Positions 18,005 through 27,207 of a stretch of DNA of 64,000 nucleotides are shown here, piece by piece; the first letter of the stretch is position 1, and the number at the start of each line of letters is the position of its first letter. Source of the stretch: Trichococcus palustris (GTDB lineage: Bacteria > Bacillota > Bacilli > Lactobacillales > Aerococcaceae); contig NZ_FOTD01000007.1 in assembly GCF_900114465.1 (NCBI RefSeq), positions 1 to 64,000 on the forward strand, read 5' to 3'. The translations under genes were made by a program, and so were the position numbers. Under the pieces are notes generated by a model, which saw nothing but the letters and a program-made list of their open reading frames with translations, was not told the origin of the DNA and did no database searches.

Positions 18005-20062
18005 CTACACTAATCCCAAAAAGGTGATGATGATATCGATCAGTTTAATTGCAATAAAGGGCGCCACTAAACCGCCCAAACCGTAAATCAAAATATTGCG
18101 TTTTAACAGCTTCCCTGCCGGGATTTCTTTATAGGCAACCCCTTTTAAAGACAATGGAATCAAGAAAATGATGATCAAGGCATTATAGATGATCGCCGAT
18201 AGGATGGCGCTGTTCGTGCTTGTGATGTTCATGAAGTTCAACACAGCTAAATCCGGATAGATGCTTAAGAACAATACCGGGATGATCGCGAAATACTTCG
18301 CCACATCGTTGGCGATGCTGAACGTGAACAAGGCACCGCGCGTCATCAACAACTGTTTCCCGATCCGGACGATTTCAATCAGTTTTGTTGGGCTGGAATC
18401 CAAGTCGATCATGTTCCCAGCCTCTTTTGCTGCTTGCGTTCCGGAGTTCATCGCCACCGCCACATCTGCTTGCGCCAATGCGGGGGCGTCATTGGTACCG
18501 TCTCCGGTCATGGCGACCAAATGCCCGTTTGCTTGATATTCACGGATCAGGTTCATTTTGTCTTCCGGAGTCGCTTCTGCCAGGAAGTCATCCACACCCG
18601 CTTCAGCGGCGATGGCTGCTGCCGTCATGGGGTTATCCCCGGTAATCATGATTGTCTTGATTCCCATGTTTCGCAAATTTTGGAATTCTTCCTTCACTCC
18701 GTTTTTCACGATATCTTTCAAATAGATGACGCCCATCGCCTTGAAATTTTTCGCAACTACAAGCGGTGTGCCGCCTTTTTCAGCAATATCCCTTACAATT
18801 TCGTCACACGCTTCCGGATATTTTTCGCCGTGTTCCAAGACATAGGCCTTGACCGTGTCGGCTGCGCCCTTACGGATTTCGTTGTCCTGGTAGTTGATGC
18901 CGCTCATTCTTGTTCTCGCGGTGAATTCGATAAACTCCGCATGCAATGCCCCCATATTGCGTTCGCGGATGTTGAATTTCTCTTTTGCCAGAACGACAAT
19001 CGACCTTCCTTCCGCCGTTTCATCCGCCAAAGAAGACAATTGTGCTGCGTCCGCCAATGCCTCGGCAGTCACGCCTTCAAGCGGATAAAATTCAGCCGCT
19101 TGGCGATTGCCTAATGTGATTGTTCCGGTCTTGTCCAATAACAGGACATCCACGTCCCCTGCCGCTTCAATGGCACGCCCGCTCATAGCCAAAACGTTCG
19201 CTTGGTTCAATCGGCTCATTCCGGCGATCCCAATGGAGGAGAGCAAAGCACCAATTGTGGTGGGAGCCAGGCAGACGAGCAGAGCAATGATGTTTGTGAT
19301 GGAAACAGCGGTACCTTGACCTGTTTGCTCGGCCGAAAAATTTGTGAATGGGAACAGACTGGCACTAACAACCAAGAAGATGATGGTCAATGTCACCAAA
19401 ATGATTTGCAAGGCTATTTCATTCGGAGTCTTCTTGCGGGAAGACCCTTCAACCATAGCAATCATTTTGTCCAAGAAGCTTTCGCCGGCTTCTGCCGTCA
19501 CTTTGATGACTAACCAGTCCGATAGAACCGTTGTCCCGCCTGTTACGGCACTCCTGTCTCCGCCTGATTCGCGTATGACCGGCGCCGATTCGCCTGTGAT
19601 GGCACTCTCGTCAACGGATGCCGCACCTTCGACGACGTCACCGTCCATCGGGATTTGATTTCCGGCTTCGACGAAAACAAGGTCGCCTTTCTTCAGTGCG
19701 CTGGAAATGACCATCTCATAAGTGCCATGGTCTTCTTTCGTTCTCAATTTTTTTGCTTCCACATCGGAACGTGCACTGCGTAGGGTATCGGCTTGGGCAC
19801 GACCCCGTCCCTCCGCAATCGCTTCTGCAAAGTTGGCGAAGAGCACAGTAAACCATAATATCAAGGCTATGGTAAAGGTATATAGGGAAGACTCATCTTT
19901 TAAACCGCCTAAGGATATAAAATACAAAATGGTCGTGAAAAGTGCTCCCAGGTAAACGACCAACATGACTGGGTTGCGTACTTGCACTTTTGGTGTCAAT
20001 TTTTTAAAGGATTGTTTTACCGCATCCATCAGAATATCCTTTGATATCGCATTATTATTCAT
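18005..20062 (-). CDS. kdpB: K+-transporting ATPase subunit KdpB
   Basis: This 685-residue P-type ATPase powers high-affinity K+ uptake. Visible motifs are TGESAPV near residue 155, the phosphorylation site DKTGTIT near residue 310, [19 protein letters not shown] near residue 475 and [12 protein letters not shown] near residue 520. Length is normal for KdpB. It lies between kdpA and kdpC with short gaps. Confidence 0.98.
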   Translation of the reverse strand: MNNNAISKDILMDAVKQSFKKLTPKVQVRNPVMLVVYLGALFTTILYFISLGGLKDESSLYTFTIALILWFTVLFANFAEAIAEGRGRAQADTLRSARSDVEAKKLRTKEDHGTYEMVISSALKKGDLVFVEAGNQIPMDGDVVEGAASVDESAITGESAPVIRESGGDRSAVTGGTTVLSDWLVIKVTAEAGESFLDKMIAMVEGSSRKKTPNEIALQIILVTLTIIFLVVSASLFPFTNFSAEQTGQGTAVSITNIIALLVCLAPTTIGALLSSIGIAGMSRLNQANVLAMSGRAIEAAGDVDVLLLDKTGTITLGNRQAAEFYPLEGVTAEALADAAQLSSLADETAEGRSIVVLAKEKFNIRERNMGALHAEFIEFTARTRMSGINYQDNEIRKGAADTVKAYVLEHGEKYPEACDEIVRDIAEKGGTPLVVAKNFKAMGVIYLKDIVKNGVKEEFQNLRNMGIKTIMITGDNPMTAAAIAAEAGVDDFLAEATPEDKMNLIREYQANGHLVAMTGDGTNDAPALAQADVAVAMNSGTQAAKEAGNMIDLDSSPTKLIEIVRIGKQLLMTRGALFTFSIANDVAKYFAIIPVLFLSIYPDLAVLNFMNITSTNSAILSAIIYNALIIIFLIPLSLKGVAYKEIPAGKLLKRNILIYGLGGLVAPFIAIKLIDIIITFLGLV

Positions 20063-20078
20063 GCTTATTCACCTCAAT

Positions 20079-21764
20079 TTATATTGTTGTAAAAAAATCT
20101 GCAATCGGCCCTAGCGTTAAGGATGGCAAGTAGCTCAACGCGCCAATAATGATGATGACCCCCAACAGGAATGCCGTAAACAAGCCATCGCTCGTAGAAA
20201 GTGTCCCTTCCGTCACAGCCACTTGTTTCTTCTTCGCAAAATTGCCCCCCAAATAAAGGGCTGCAATCATCGGAACAAAACGGCCAACCGTCATCGTGAT
20301 GCCCCCAACGAGATTTGTAAAGACGGTGTTGGATTCGAATCCCGCAAAGCTGCTCCCGTTGTTATTGGACATGGAAGTGAAATTATAAAGCACCTCCGTA
20401 AAGCCATGCGCTCCGTCGGTATGGATCCAGTTCCCTATCATAGGCATCATGATGGCTGCGGAAGTACCGATTAAGCTTAATAGAGACGGTATTAAAATCA
20501 TCACACTCGCCATTTTCATGTCGAAAGGATCAACTTTTTTACCTAGATATTCTGGCGTACGCCCCACCATCAGTCCGGCAATAAAAACCGCCAGCAGCAC
20601 AAAGGCCAACATCCCATAGATGCCTGATCCGATACCGCCGAAGACGATTTCGCCTAACTGCATCAAGAATAATGGCGCGATGCTTCCTAATGAGGTATAG
20701 CTGGATAGGCTGGAATTGGTTGCGCCGGTTGATGTTGCTGTCGTTGCCGCTGCCCATAAGGTAGAACCGGCGATACCATGAACCACTTCTTTCCCTTCCA
20801 TATTTCCGCTCGTTTGAACACCCGCGTATACCGGACCCATCGTAAGTTCACTGAACGTCACGAGTGCCAGCATCCCAACGAAGAGAACCGCCATGGTTGT
20901 AAAGAGCGCTCTTGCATGCTTCTTGTCGTTCACCGCTTTACCAAAAGTGAAAAGCAATGACACCGGAATCAGTAACATGGAAAAAATTTGCAGTACATTT
21001 GAAAAGGCAGTCGGGTTCTCAAATGGATAGGCCGCATTCACACCGAAGAATCCTCCCCCGTTTGTGCCGAGCATTTTGATGGCGGCTTGACTGGCTACCG
21101 GCCCTAGTGAAACACTGAAAAGTTCACCTGTCTCCAAGCCATTTGCTTGTTGCACCCCTTGAAAGGTTTGAACGACCCCTTGTGATGCCAATAAAAGTGC
21201 GACGATCATAGCTAAAGGCATCAGGACATATAGGATGACCCGCGTTACATCTACCCAAAAGTTCCCAATCGTCTTGCTTTCCTTTAGTGCCAATCCGCGG
21301 ATGACCGCAAACAGCACGGCCATGCCAACCGCTGCCGATACAAAGTTTTGCACCGTCAATCCCAGCATTTGAGATAAATAAGACAAGCTATCCTCACCAG
21401 CATAAGCTTGCCAGTTCGTGTTTGTGACGAAGCTAGCTGCAGTATTGAAAGCCAAATCCCAAGACAGGCCAACTTTCCCTTCAGGGTTTAAGGGGAGGTA
21501 CGCTTGCCCCATTAAAAGAATCCACAACCCTATTAATCCGGCAATCGAAAATTGGATGACGGCCAGAGCATACGACTTCGCAGTCATCTCTTCCTCTTCC
21601 TTTATCCCAATGAGACGGTATACTCCTTTTTCTATCGGCGCCATCACTTTGGACAGCCATACATTTTGATTTGTCATCACCTTATAAATGTATTTCCCAA
21701 AAAACGATGCCAGAATCACCAGGATGCCGAAGAAAACGGCATATTGCACAATAATAAAACTCAT
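20079..21764 (-). CDS. kdpA: K+-transporting ATPase subunit KdpA
   Basis: The 561-residue channel-like subunit has about ten membrane segments and the four selectivity-type loops, for example TNTNWQAYAGE near residue 115, GTNGGGFFGVNAAYPFENP near residue 233, and SMSNNNGSSFAG near residue 470. It selects and translocates K+. Its ATG overlaps the stop of kdpF, implying coupled translation. Confidence 0.98.
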   Translation of the reverse strand: MSFIIVQYAVFFGILVILASFFGKYIYKVMTNQNVWLSKVMAPIEKGVYRLIGIKEEEEMTAKSYALAVIQFSIAGLIGLWILLMGQAYLPLNPEGKVGLSWDLAFNTAASFVTNTNWQAYAGEDSLSYLSQMLGLTVQNFVSAAVGMAVLFAVIRGLALKESKTIGNFWVDVTRVILYVLMPLAMIVALLLASQGVVQTFQGVQQANGLETGELFSVSLGPVASQAAIKMLGTNGGGFFGVNAAYPFENPTAFSNVLQIFSMLLIPVSLLFTFGKAVNDKKHARALFTTMAVLFVGMLALVTFSELTMGPVYAGVQTSGNMEGKEVVHGIAGSTLWAAATTATSTGATNSSLSSYTSLGSIAPLFLMQLGEIVFGGIGSGIYGMLAFVLLAVFIAGLMVGRTPEYLGKKVDPFDMKMASVMILIPSLLSLIGTSAAIMMPMIGNWIHTDGAHGFTEVLYNFTSMSNNNGSSFAGFESNTVFTNLVGGITMTVGRFVPMIAALYLGGNFAKKKQVAVTEGTLSTSDGLFTAFLLGVIIIIGALSYLPSLTLGPIADFFTTI

Positions 21765-21850
21765 AGCTCTTCACCTCTAAATAAGACATAAAATAAATAT
21801 AGTAATAAGCCCAACCCCAATAAACCCGCAAAGATGGATACAATTTGCAC
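21761..21850 (-). CDS. kdpF: K+-transporting ATPase small subunit KdpF
   Basis: A 29-codon frame starting GTG at 21850 encodes MQIVSIFAGLLGLGLLLYLF and then YVLFRGEEL, a single hydrophobic helix with the YxLFR.E end typical of KdpF. KdpF stabilises the KdpABC complex in the membrane. Its TGA overlaps the kdpA ATG (ATGA). A purine-rich GGGAGTGGGAA lies just before the GTG. It is too short for routine gene finding and easily missed. Confidence 0.88.
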   Translation of the reverse strand: MQIVSIFAGLLGLGLLLYLFYVLFRGEEL

Positions 21851-21894
21851 CGTTCCCACTCCCAACTTCTTGTTATTTGTTTTTCTACTTGTTA

Positions 21895-21949
21895 ATCATA
21901 ACGCCAACACCCGTTAAGATAGTGTTAAGGAAAGCTGTAGGGTGTTAAG
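21895..21949 (-). promoter_or_regulatory. kdp promoter and candidate KdpE operator
   Basis: On the minus strand a -10 TATGAT (21895-21900) lacks a good -35, as expected for an activated promoter. Upstream are three CTTAAC repeats at 913-918, 924-929 and 944-949 of 21 kb, spaced 11 and 20 bases, on one face or nearly one face of the helix. OmpR-family regulators bind direct repeats with such spacing. Assignment to KdpE is inference. Confidence 0.55.
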
Positions 21950-21985
21950 ATTGTGCATAGGTTCCGCTTTCTTTTTTGAACGAAG

Positions 21986-22038
21986 CAAAAGAGTGCCTGA
22001 CACAATCATTTTTCATGATTTATGTCAGGCACTCTTTA
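21986..22038. terminator. Terminator after the methyltransferase gene
   Basis: Arms AAAGAGTGCCTGACA and TGTCAGGCACTCTTT make a perfect 15-bp stem flanked by A and T runs. Confidence 0.92.
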
Positions 22039-22055
22039 TCATTTTGATTAAGAAG

Positions 22056-22802
22056 TCAGTTTTTCTGCATGATGTAGAAGACGTAGTTGTAGTAGTCTTT
22101 ATATTTCTCGAAATGTGCGATTTCTTTCCTGTTCTCCGCCATGAGGTCCCAGGCTTCCTGGCTGTTATCGTTTCTCTCAAGAAAGGCGGCTGCGCCGGTT
22201 TCGTAGTAGTGGTAATAATGCGTGGTCCAGTCGGATTCCGGCAAAACGAAATGCGCCAGCGGTACATAGCCGGCTTCTTCTATTTGGCTGATTTTCTGGG
22301 ATATGGTTCCCATTTCCGGATAGACTTCCGTCCAATAGCGGTCCACTTCTGTCGGCCGCTCCGTCGTCAACCAGGAGATTTCCGAAACGACCAGGTAGCC
22401 TTGCTCCTTCAGCAACGGATGCCATTCCTGCAGGCCGCGGGAAAAGCCGATATTGTAGATGGCTCCCTCTCCCCAAATGACATCCAAAGAATCGGGTTCA
22501 AAATCCAATTGTTCCATATCCATTTCCCGCACATCCACCCGACTGCCGATGCCAATCTCCATCACTTTCTGCCGCAACAGTTCCAGAAACTCGGGACTGT
22601 TGTCGATCGCGGTGATGTGGGCCGGCGTCTGTTCGCTCAAAACCATGGTTTGGGCCCCGGTCCCGCAACCGATATCCAGCAATTTCGCTTGCGGTGTCAA
22701 TTGCGGTAGAAATTGCAGGGCCCTGATTGTGCTTTGCGGGCTCCCCGGACCTTGCCGAGGATTGTGCTTGTGGAAATCAATAATCAATTCCAGTGTCTCC
22801 AT
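22056..22802 (-). CDS. Class I SAM-dependent methyltransferase
   Basis: This 248-residue enzyme has the SAM-binding motif I KLLDIGCGTGAQTM near residue 40, the acidic ITAIDNSPEFL that follows, and the VIWGEGAIYNIGF segment. The family transfers methyl groups; the acceptor is unknown. ATG at 22802 was chosen because GTGAGGAG lies at suitable spacing; a longer start at 22832 would include it. Confidence 0.88.
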   Translation of the reverse strand: METLELIIDFHKHNPRQGPGSPQSTIRALQFLPQLTPQAKLLDIGCGTGAQTMVLSEQTPAHITAIDNSPEFLELLRQKVMEIGIGSRVDVREMDMEQLDFEPDSLDVIWGEGAIYNIGFSRGLQEWHPLLKEQGYLVVSEISWLTTERPTEVDRYWTEVYPEMGTISQKISQIEEAGYVPLAHFVLPESDWTTHYYHYYETGAAAFLERNDNSQEAWDLMAENRKEIAHFEKYKDYYNYVFYIMQKN

Positions 22803-22903
22803 TATGATTCTCCTCACTATTCTGTTGTGCATTCCATTTCTTCCTGGTCGCGCTCTGAATTCCCTTCCATTCTATCGAAAGCTGCTTGCGATCGTGGGAC
22901 CCG

Positions 22904-23542
22904 TCATATCCTTTCGCCGACTAACGTATATCTTTCCCGCAGATGTTTTTGTTGTTCGATTTCATCGACCAAGGCAATCGCATAATCGGCATAGCTGATG
23001 TAGCTTTCGCCTTCGCTGTTCAGCAAGAGCGTCTCTTCCCCTTCCGTGTATTTCCCGGTGCGGTTCCCGTTCGGATCGAAGAATGCCGAAGGTGAAATGT
23101 AGGTCCAATTCACCTTGCTGTCCTTGAGTATGCCCAATGCCTTAGCCATATTGGTCGCCGTCGGTTTGTACGCTTCCGGAAATCCCTCTGTTTCCATCAC
23201 CCGGATGGTCTTGCCGGGATCCGCGTACAGGCTGCCGGCTCCGCCGACCACAATCAAGCGCGTTCCGGGCAGATGCTCCAATTCATCGATCAACGACTGC
23301 AGGGACGTCACATGTTCCTCTTCCTCGCCTACAGGTGCGTTGAAGGCATCCACAATCACATCGAAGCCTTTCAAATCTTCCACTTGGACAGCAAAAATAT
23401 CACGCTGCAACACATTTACGTTGCCGTTCATCACCTTATCAGGATTCCTGACGATTGCCGTCACGTCATGCCCTCTCGCATGTGCCTCTTCCAAAATAAG
23501 CTTTCCTTGTTTCCCCGTTGCGCCGATAATCCCGATTTTCAA
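22904..23542 (-). CDS. NAD(P)-binding (NmrA/SDR-like) reductase
   Basis: The 212-residue protein begins MKIGIIGATGKQGKLILEEA, the GxxGxxG dinucleotide-binding motif of atypical SDR proteins such as YwnB. IVVGGAGSLYADP near residue 100 and WTYISPSAFF near residue 150 also fit this group. The TTG start at 23542 has GGAGGG upstream; a GTG at 23560 would include that ribosome site. Substrate unknown. Confidence 0.85.
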   Translation of the reverse strand: MKIGIIGATGKQGKLILEEAHARGHDVTAIVRNPDKVMNGNVNVLQRDIFAVQVEDLKGFDVIVDAFNAPVGEEEEHVTSLQSLIDELEHLPGTRLIVVGGAGSLYADPGKTIRVMETEGFPEAYKPTATNMAKALGILKDSKVNWTYISPSAFFDPNGNRTGKYTEGEETLLLNSEGESYISYADYAIALVDEIEQQKHLRERYTLVGERI

Positions 23543-23726
23543 TTGAAGCCCTCCGTTCACTAGTAAAAAAACTATTGCTCACACTAATTTTATCACACTC
23601 CGACAGAAGACTCCCGTCTAAAGGAATGATAGAGGCATAGCCCAATGAGTAGGCGGGAGATGAATGTCGGTAGGCGTCAGCCTATTTGTTTGTCGAAAAA
23701 TCTTTTCCCTCCCTGCACCTTCGCAC

Positions 23727-23755
23727 TTGGTTACGAACACGCGTTCGTGTATAAT
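23727..23755 (+). promoter_or_regulatory. tnpB promoter with LexA-like box
   Basis: TTGGTT (23727-23732), a 17-base spacer and TATAAT (23750-23755). The spacer holds CGAACACGCGTTCG (23734-23747), a perfect GAAC-N4-GTTC palindrome as in Gram-positive LexA boxes. The match in position and form to 270-300 at another tnpB argues against chance. Confidence 0.65.
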
Positions 23756-23780
23756 GTATGATATAAGGAGGTGAGCAGCC

Positions 23781-24947
23781 ATGATTATCCATAAAGCGTA
23801 CAAGTTTCGACTCTATCCCTCGGAGGACCAACAGATTTTGATTGGGAAGACCATTGGCTGCTCCCGTTTCGTGTTCAATCACTTTCTGTCCGAATGGAAT
23901 CAAACCTATGAGGATACAGGAGCAGGACTGAGCTATGGCACATGCTCGGCCAGTCTGACAGCGCTTAAGAAGGAAGCAGACACCCTCTGGCTGCAGGAAG
24001 TGGATAGTATCGCATTGCAGTCCTCTTTGCGGAATCTCAGCGATTCCTTCGACCGTTTTTTCAAAAAGCAGAACAGCGCGCCACGCTTCAAAAGCAAACG
24101 GAACCCCGTCCAGTCCTACACCACCAAACAGACGAACGGGAATATTGCCATCGTGGGAAACAAACTGAAGCTACCCAAATTGGGGTTGGTCCCGTTTGCC
24201 AAGTCCAAGGAAGTGGGCGGAAGAATACTGAGCGCCACCATAAGGCGGAATCCGTCGGGTAAGTATTATATTTCCATATTGGTCGAAACCGAGGTTCAGG
24301 AACTGCCCAAGACGGGTTCCATTTGCGGCATCGATGTGGGCTTGAAAAATTTTGCCGTCCTTTCCGATGAAACCGTCTACAAGAACCTACGGCCTTTCCG
24401 CAAACTGGAACGGAAACTCGCCAAGGAACAAAAAGTACTTTCCAGACGGCGGGAGCAAGCCAAAAAGGACGGGCGCAAACTGTCCGAATCGAAAAACTAC
24501 CAGAAGCAACGCGTCAAAGTCGCCAGAATCCATGAACAAATCAGTAATGCCAGAACCGATTACCTGCAGAAAATATCGACCGAGATCGTTAAAAACCACG
24601 ACATCATCGGCATCGAGGATCTACAGGTTTCCAACCTGGTCAAAAACCACAAGCTTGCAAAAGCCATCAGCGACTCCAGTTGGTCCCAATTCCGGGCCAT
24701 GCTGGAATACAAAGCGTGCTGGTACGGCAAGCAGGTTGTTGCAGTAACCCGAAACTTTCCGTCCAGCCAACTGTGTTCCGGCTGCGGATACCAAAATAAA
24801 GCCGTGAAGAATCTTGCCGTCCGTGAATGGGATTGCCCGGAATGCCACACCCACCATGACCGCGATCTGAACGCAAGCATCAATATCAAGAATGAGGCCT
24901 TAAGGCTTCTAACCGCAGGAATCTGCGGGGGTAGCCTACTCAATTAA
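23781..24947 (+). CDS. tnpB: TnpB RNA-guided endonuclease, complete
   Basis: This 388-residue protein is intact. The N-terminal helix-turn-helix/WED region starts with [13 protein letters not shown]. The RuvC-like catalytic acids are visible: D185 in [12 protein letters not shown]279 in IGIEDLQV and the Asp of [12 protein letters not shown] (360/362). A zinc finger has C332, C335, C352 and C355. TnpB cuts DNA guided by an RNA from the element's right end, which helps the element persist. The start follows AAGGAGGTGAG. No frameshift or missing residue is seen. Confidence 0.95.
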   Translation: MIIHKAYKFRLYPSEDQQILIGKTIGCSRFVFNHFLSEWNQTYEDTGAGLSYGTCSASLTALKKEADTLWLQEVDSIALQSSLRNLSDSFDRFFKKQNSAPRFKSKRNPVQSYTTKQTNGNIAIVGNKLKLPKLGLVPFAKSKEVGGRILSATIRRNPSGKYYISILVETEVQELPKTGSICGIDVGLKNFAVLSDETVYKNLRPFRKLERKLAKEQKVLSRRREQAKKDGRKLSESKNYQKQRVKVARIHEQISNARTDYLQKISTEIVKNHDIIGIEDLQVSNLVKNHKLAKAISDSSWSQFRAMLEYKACWYGKQVVAVTRNFPSSQLCSGCGYQNKAVKNLAVREWDCPECHTHHDRDLNASINIKNEALRLLTAGICGGSLLN

Positions 24948-25016
24948 CCGGGGGATACTTCGGTGTTCGTAGGAATCCTCCATCTCTAAGCGAATGCGTA
25001 GGTGGGGGTAGTTCAA
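24948..25016 (+). ncRNA. Right-end guide RNA scaffold (reRNA/omega RNA region)
   Basis: After the tnpB stop, CCGGGGGATACTTCGG, a long hairpin region (CCTCCATCT...GGTGGGGG with CTAAGC/GCGTAG inner arm) and the GTAGTTCAA end form the conserved 3' scaffold of TnpB guide RNAs. The guide would be the 16-20 bases that follow 25016. The RNA likely starts inside tnpB, so its 5' end cannot be placed here. Confidence 0.7.
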
Positions 25017-25099
25017 GAGTGTCCGTTCAGAATGTAAAGCCGGAGCTCCGGCAAGCGCGAGAAAGGCTTTCCTTGATTAGAGCCGTTTACGAATGCAAC

Positions 25100-25139
25100 A
25101 AAAATGGCCGGCAGTATTGCGCCCTGCCGGCCATTTTTT
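25100..25139. terminator. Terminator after the MATE gene
   Basis: AAAAATGGCCGGCAG pairs with CTGCCGGCCATTTTT; T-runs on both strands. Confidence 0.9.
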
Positions 25140-25151
25140 GTCGTTCAGTCA

Positions 25152-26549
25152 TCAGATGACATCCGCAATCGTATGCGGATAGATCTGCTTGATGACTTCC
25201 TCGTCTATCTTCTTGTTGAAATACAGGCTCAATACGATGGCGAATAGTTCCGCGATTGGGTATGCCCACCAGACAAAGGACACGTCACCCAACAGGGACA
25301 GCAGAAACGCCGCCGGAAGCAGGACCACAATTTGACGGATGAGGGAAACCCAAAGGCTTAACCCGCCCCTGCCGAAAGCTTGATAGACGGATCCGGACAC
25401 GATGTTGTAGCCGGCAAACACATAGCATAGGCTGAAGATGCGCAGAGCCGGAATGCCGATCTTCAGCATTTCATCGGAAGCATTGAACAGCTGCAATAAC
25501 TGTTCAGGGATCAATTGGAAAATAACCAGTCCGATCAACATGATAGCCATGGCATAGACCTTTGATAATTTGATCGTTTCTTTGATGCGGTCTTTTGCAT
25601 CCGCTCCATAGTTGTAGGCGATGATAGGCACCATCCCGTTGTTCAAGCCGAATACCGGCATGAACACAAAGCTTTGCAGCTTGAAGTAGACACCGAAGAC
25701 GGCCGTTGCGGTCGGTGTGAAACGGATCAGGATATTGTTCATGCTCAAGTTCAGGAAGGAGCCTACCGCTTGCATCACAATCGAAGGTCCCCCGATGGAA
25801 TAGATCTTTTTGATCGTCTTCAGATCGGGGCGGAACCCGCCGAAGGACAGGCTGATTTCCTTATTGAAGCGGACATTGAAATAAAAAGCGAGCGAGGCCG
25901 CCGATATTTGACCAACCACGGTCGCGATGGCTGATCCTTTTATTCCCATCGCCGGCACACCGAACCAACCGAAAATGAAGATGGGGTTCAAAATGATGTT
26001 CAGGATGGCACCCATTCCCTGCGTCACCATCGCGTACATCGTGTTACCGGTCGACTGCAGCAGACGCTCCATGGATACCTGCATGAATATTCCTACCGAA
26101 AACAGGGTGATGATGTTCAAATAATCGATTCCATATGCGATGATTTCTGCATCCGTTGTTTGGAACGAGAAGAATAATGGCAAAAAAAACAATCCAAACA
26201 GGAGGAAAAGGAGATAATGCATGGCATTCAAAAAAATGCCGTTATCCGCCGTATGGTTAGCGGCCGGATAATTCTTTTCACCCAAACGCCTTGACACCAA
26301 CGCGTTGATCCCGACGCCGGTCCCGACCGCCAAGGCAATCATCAAGTTCTGGATCGGGAACGCCAAGGAAACGGCTGTCAAAGCCTTTTCGCTGATCTGC
26401 GCCACAAAGATGCTGTCGACGACATTGTACAAAGCCTGCACAATCATGGAAATCATCATGGGTACCGACATGGAGACAAGCAGTTTGTTGATCGGCATGA
26501 CCCCCATTTTATTCTCTTTTTTTACAGGTTGTTGTTTATTCTCTTCCAT
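25152..26549 (-). CDS. MATE family efflux transporter
   Basis: The 465-residue protein has 12 membrane helices in two homologous halves. ISMIVQALYNVVDSIFVAQISEKALTAVSLAFP near residue 30 and GVGINALVSRRLGEKN near residue 80 are typical of the DinF/NorM superfamily. It should export drugs or metabolites using H+ or Na+. The start at ATG 26549 follows AAAGGAC. It is a single gene, bounded by terminators. Confidence 0.93.
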   Translation of the reverse strand: MEENKQQPVKKENKMGVMPINKLLVSMSVPMMISMIVQALYNVVDSIFVAQISEKALTAVSLAFPIQNLMIALAVGTGVGINALVSRRLGEKNYPAANHTADNGIFLNAMHYLLFLLFGLFFLPLFFSFQTTDAEIIAYGIDYLNIITLFSVGIFMQVSMERLLQSTGNTMYAMVTQGMGAILNIILNPIFIFGWFGVPAMGIKGSAIATVVGQISAASLAFYFNVRFNKEISLSFGGFRPDLKTIKKIYSIGGPSIVMQAVGSFLNLSMNNILIRFTPTATAVFGVYFKLQSFVFMPVFGLNNGMVPIIAYNYGADAKDRIKETIKLSKVYAMAIMLIGLVIFQLIPEQLLQLFNASDEMLKIGIPALRIFSLCYVFAGYNIVSGSVYQAFGRGGLSLWVSLIRQIVVLLPAAFLLSLLGDVSFVWWAYPIAELFAIVLSLYFNKKIDEEVIKQIYPHTIADVI

Positions 26550-26566
26550 TATGTGTCCTTTCCATT

Positions 26567-26597
26567 AAAACAGGCCGTCTCGATGACGGCCTGTTTC
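26567..26597 (-). terminator. Terminator after the GyrI-like gene
   Basis: AAACAGGCCGTC and GACGGCCTGTTT form the stem with a short loop and a TTTT tail on the minus strand. Confidence 0.8.
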
Positions 26598-26613
26598 TTT
26601 CTTTGATTTTTTG

Positions 26614-27093
26614 TTATGCTGGTTCATCCTTCTCTTGGATGGGTAATTCTATTTTTGTCAGATATTCTTCAGGGGAATAGCCTTCCCCATTATAATAGGT
26701 TTCGACAGATGTCCCATCCGTTTCGTAATCATTCGCTTCCAACCACGTATCCAGTTCCTGGTAGATTTTCGGTATCTCATTGTATGGCCCGATATGCAGG
26801 CAGGAAACCTTTTTCCCTCCAGGAATCGCGGACATGCTGATTTCATCGCGAGGCGGCAATATTTTTGCGACGGGATAGCCCACCTCTAATTCAACATTCT
26901 GTTTCGTGAACGAATAATAGACGGTAAAGCTCGGTCCTGCCGGCAATTCCCCCAACAAAATGAGGTACGTCAGTATTTTTTCCCGGCATGCTTCGATTTC
27001 GGTCTGCATCGCTTTCATGGTTGTTTCTGTTTTTATGGATAAGACCCGTTGCTCCGGCTGATCCGTCAATGTGATCGCTGATATTCTCCCCAT
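26614..27093 (-). CDS. GyrI-like (AraC effector-binding) protein
   Basis: The 159-residue protein begins MGRISAITLTDQPEQRVLSI and matches the stand-alone effector-binding domain, with GPSFTVYYSF near residue 70, VELEVGYPVAK and CLHIGPYNEIPKIYQELDTWLE. No DNA-binding part is present after the ATG at 27093, which follows GGGGAG. Weak similarity upstream to 27192 could hint at a lost N-terminal extension but has no start signal. Ligand unknown. Confidence 0.83.
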   Translation of the reverse strand: MGRISAITLTDQPEQRVLSIKTETTMKAMQTEIEACREKILTYLILLGELPAGPSFTVYYSFTKQNVELEVGYPVAKILPPRDEISMSAIPGGKKVSCLHIGPYNEIPKIYQELDTWLEANDYETDGTSVETYYNGEGYSPEEYLTKIELPIQEKDEPA

Positions 27094-27207
27094 TTTCAAA
27101 ACTCCCCTTTTCAAATCGTCTGCGTCCTTATAGTCGAATAGCGTCTGCATATCTTTAAGGATAGCATATTTCCCGACAAAATGCCTGGTCATCGTCCTAC
27201 CATCTGA

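Larger units (their letters stand above)
23650..25016 (+). mobile_element. IS200/IS605-type element with tnpB only
   Basis: A complete tnpB is bounded on the left by a perfect small hairpin, TAGGC-GTCA-GCCTA at 23671-23684, and on the right by the GGTGGGGGTAGTTCAA end typical of tnpB-only elements. There is no tnpA transposase gene nearby, so mobility would need TnpA from elsewhere. No target duplication is expected for this group. The left limit is approximate; the right limit is set at the TTCAA at 25012-25016. Confidence 0.75.
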
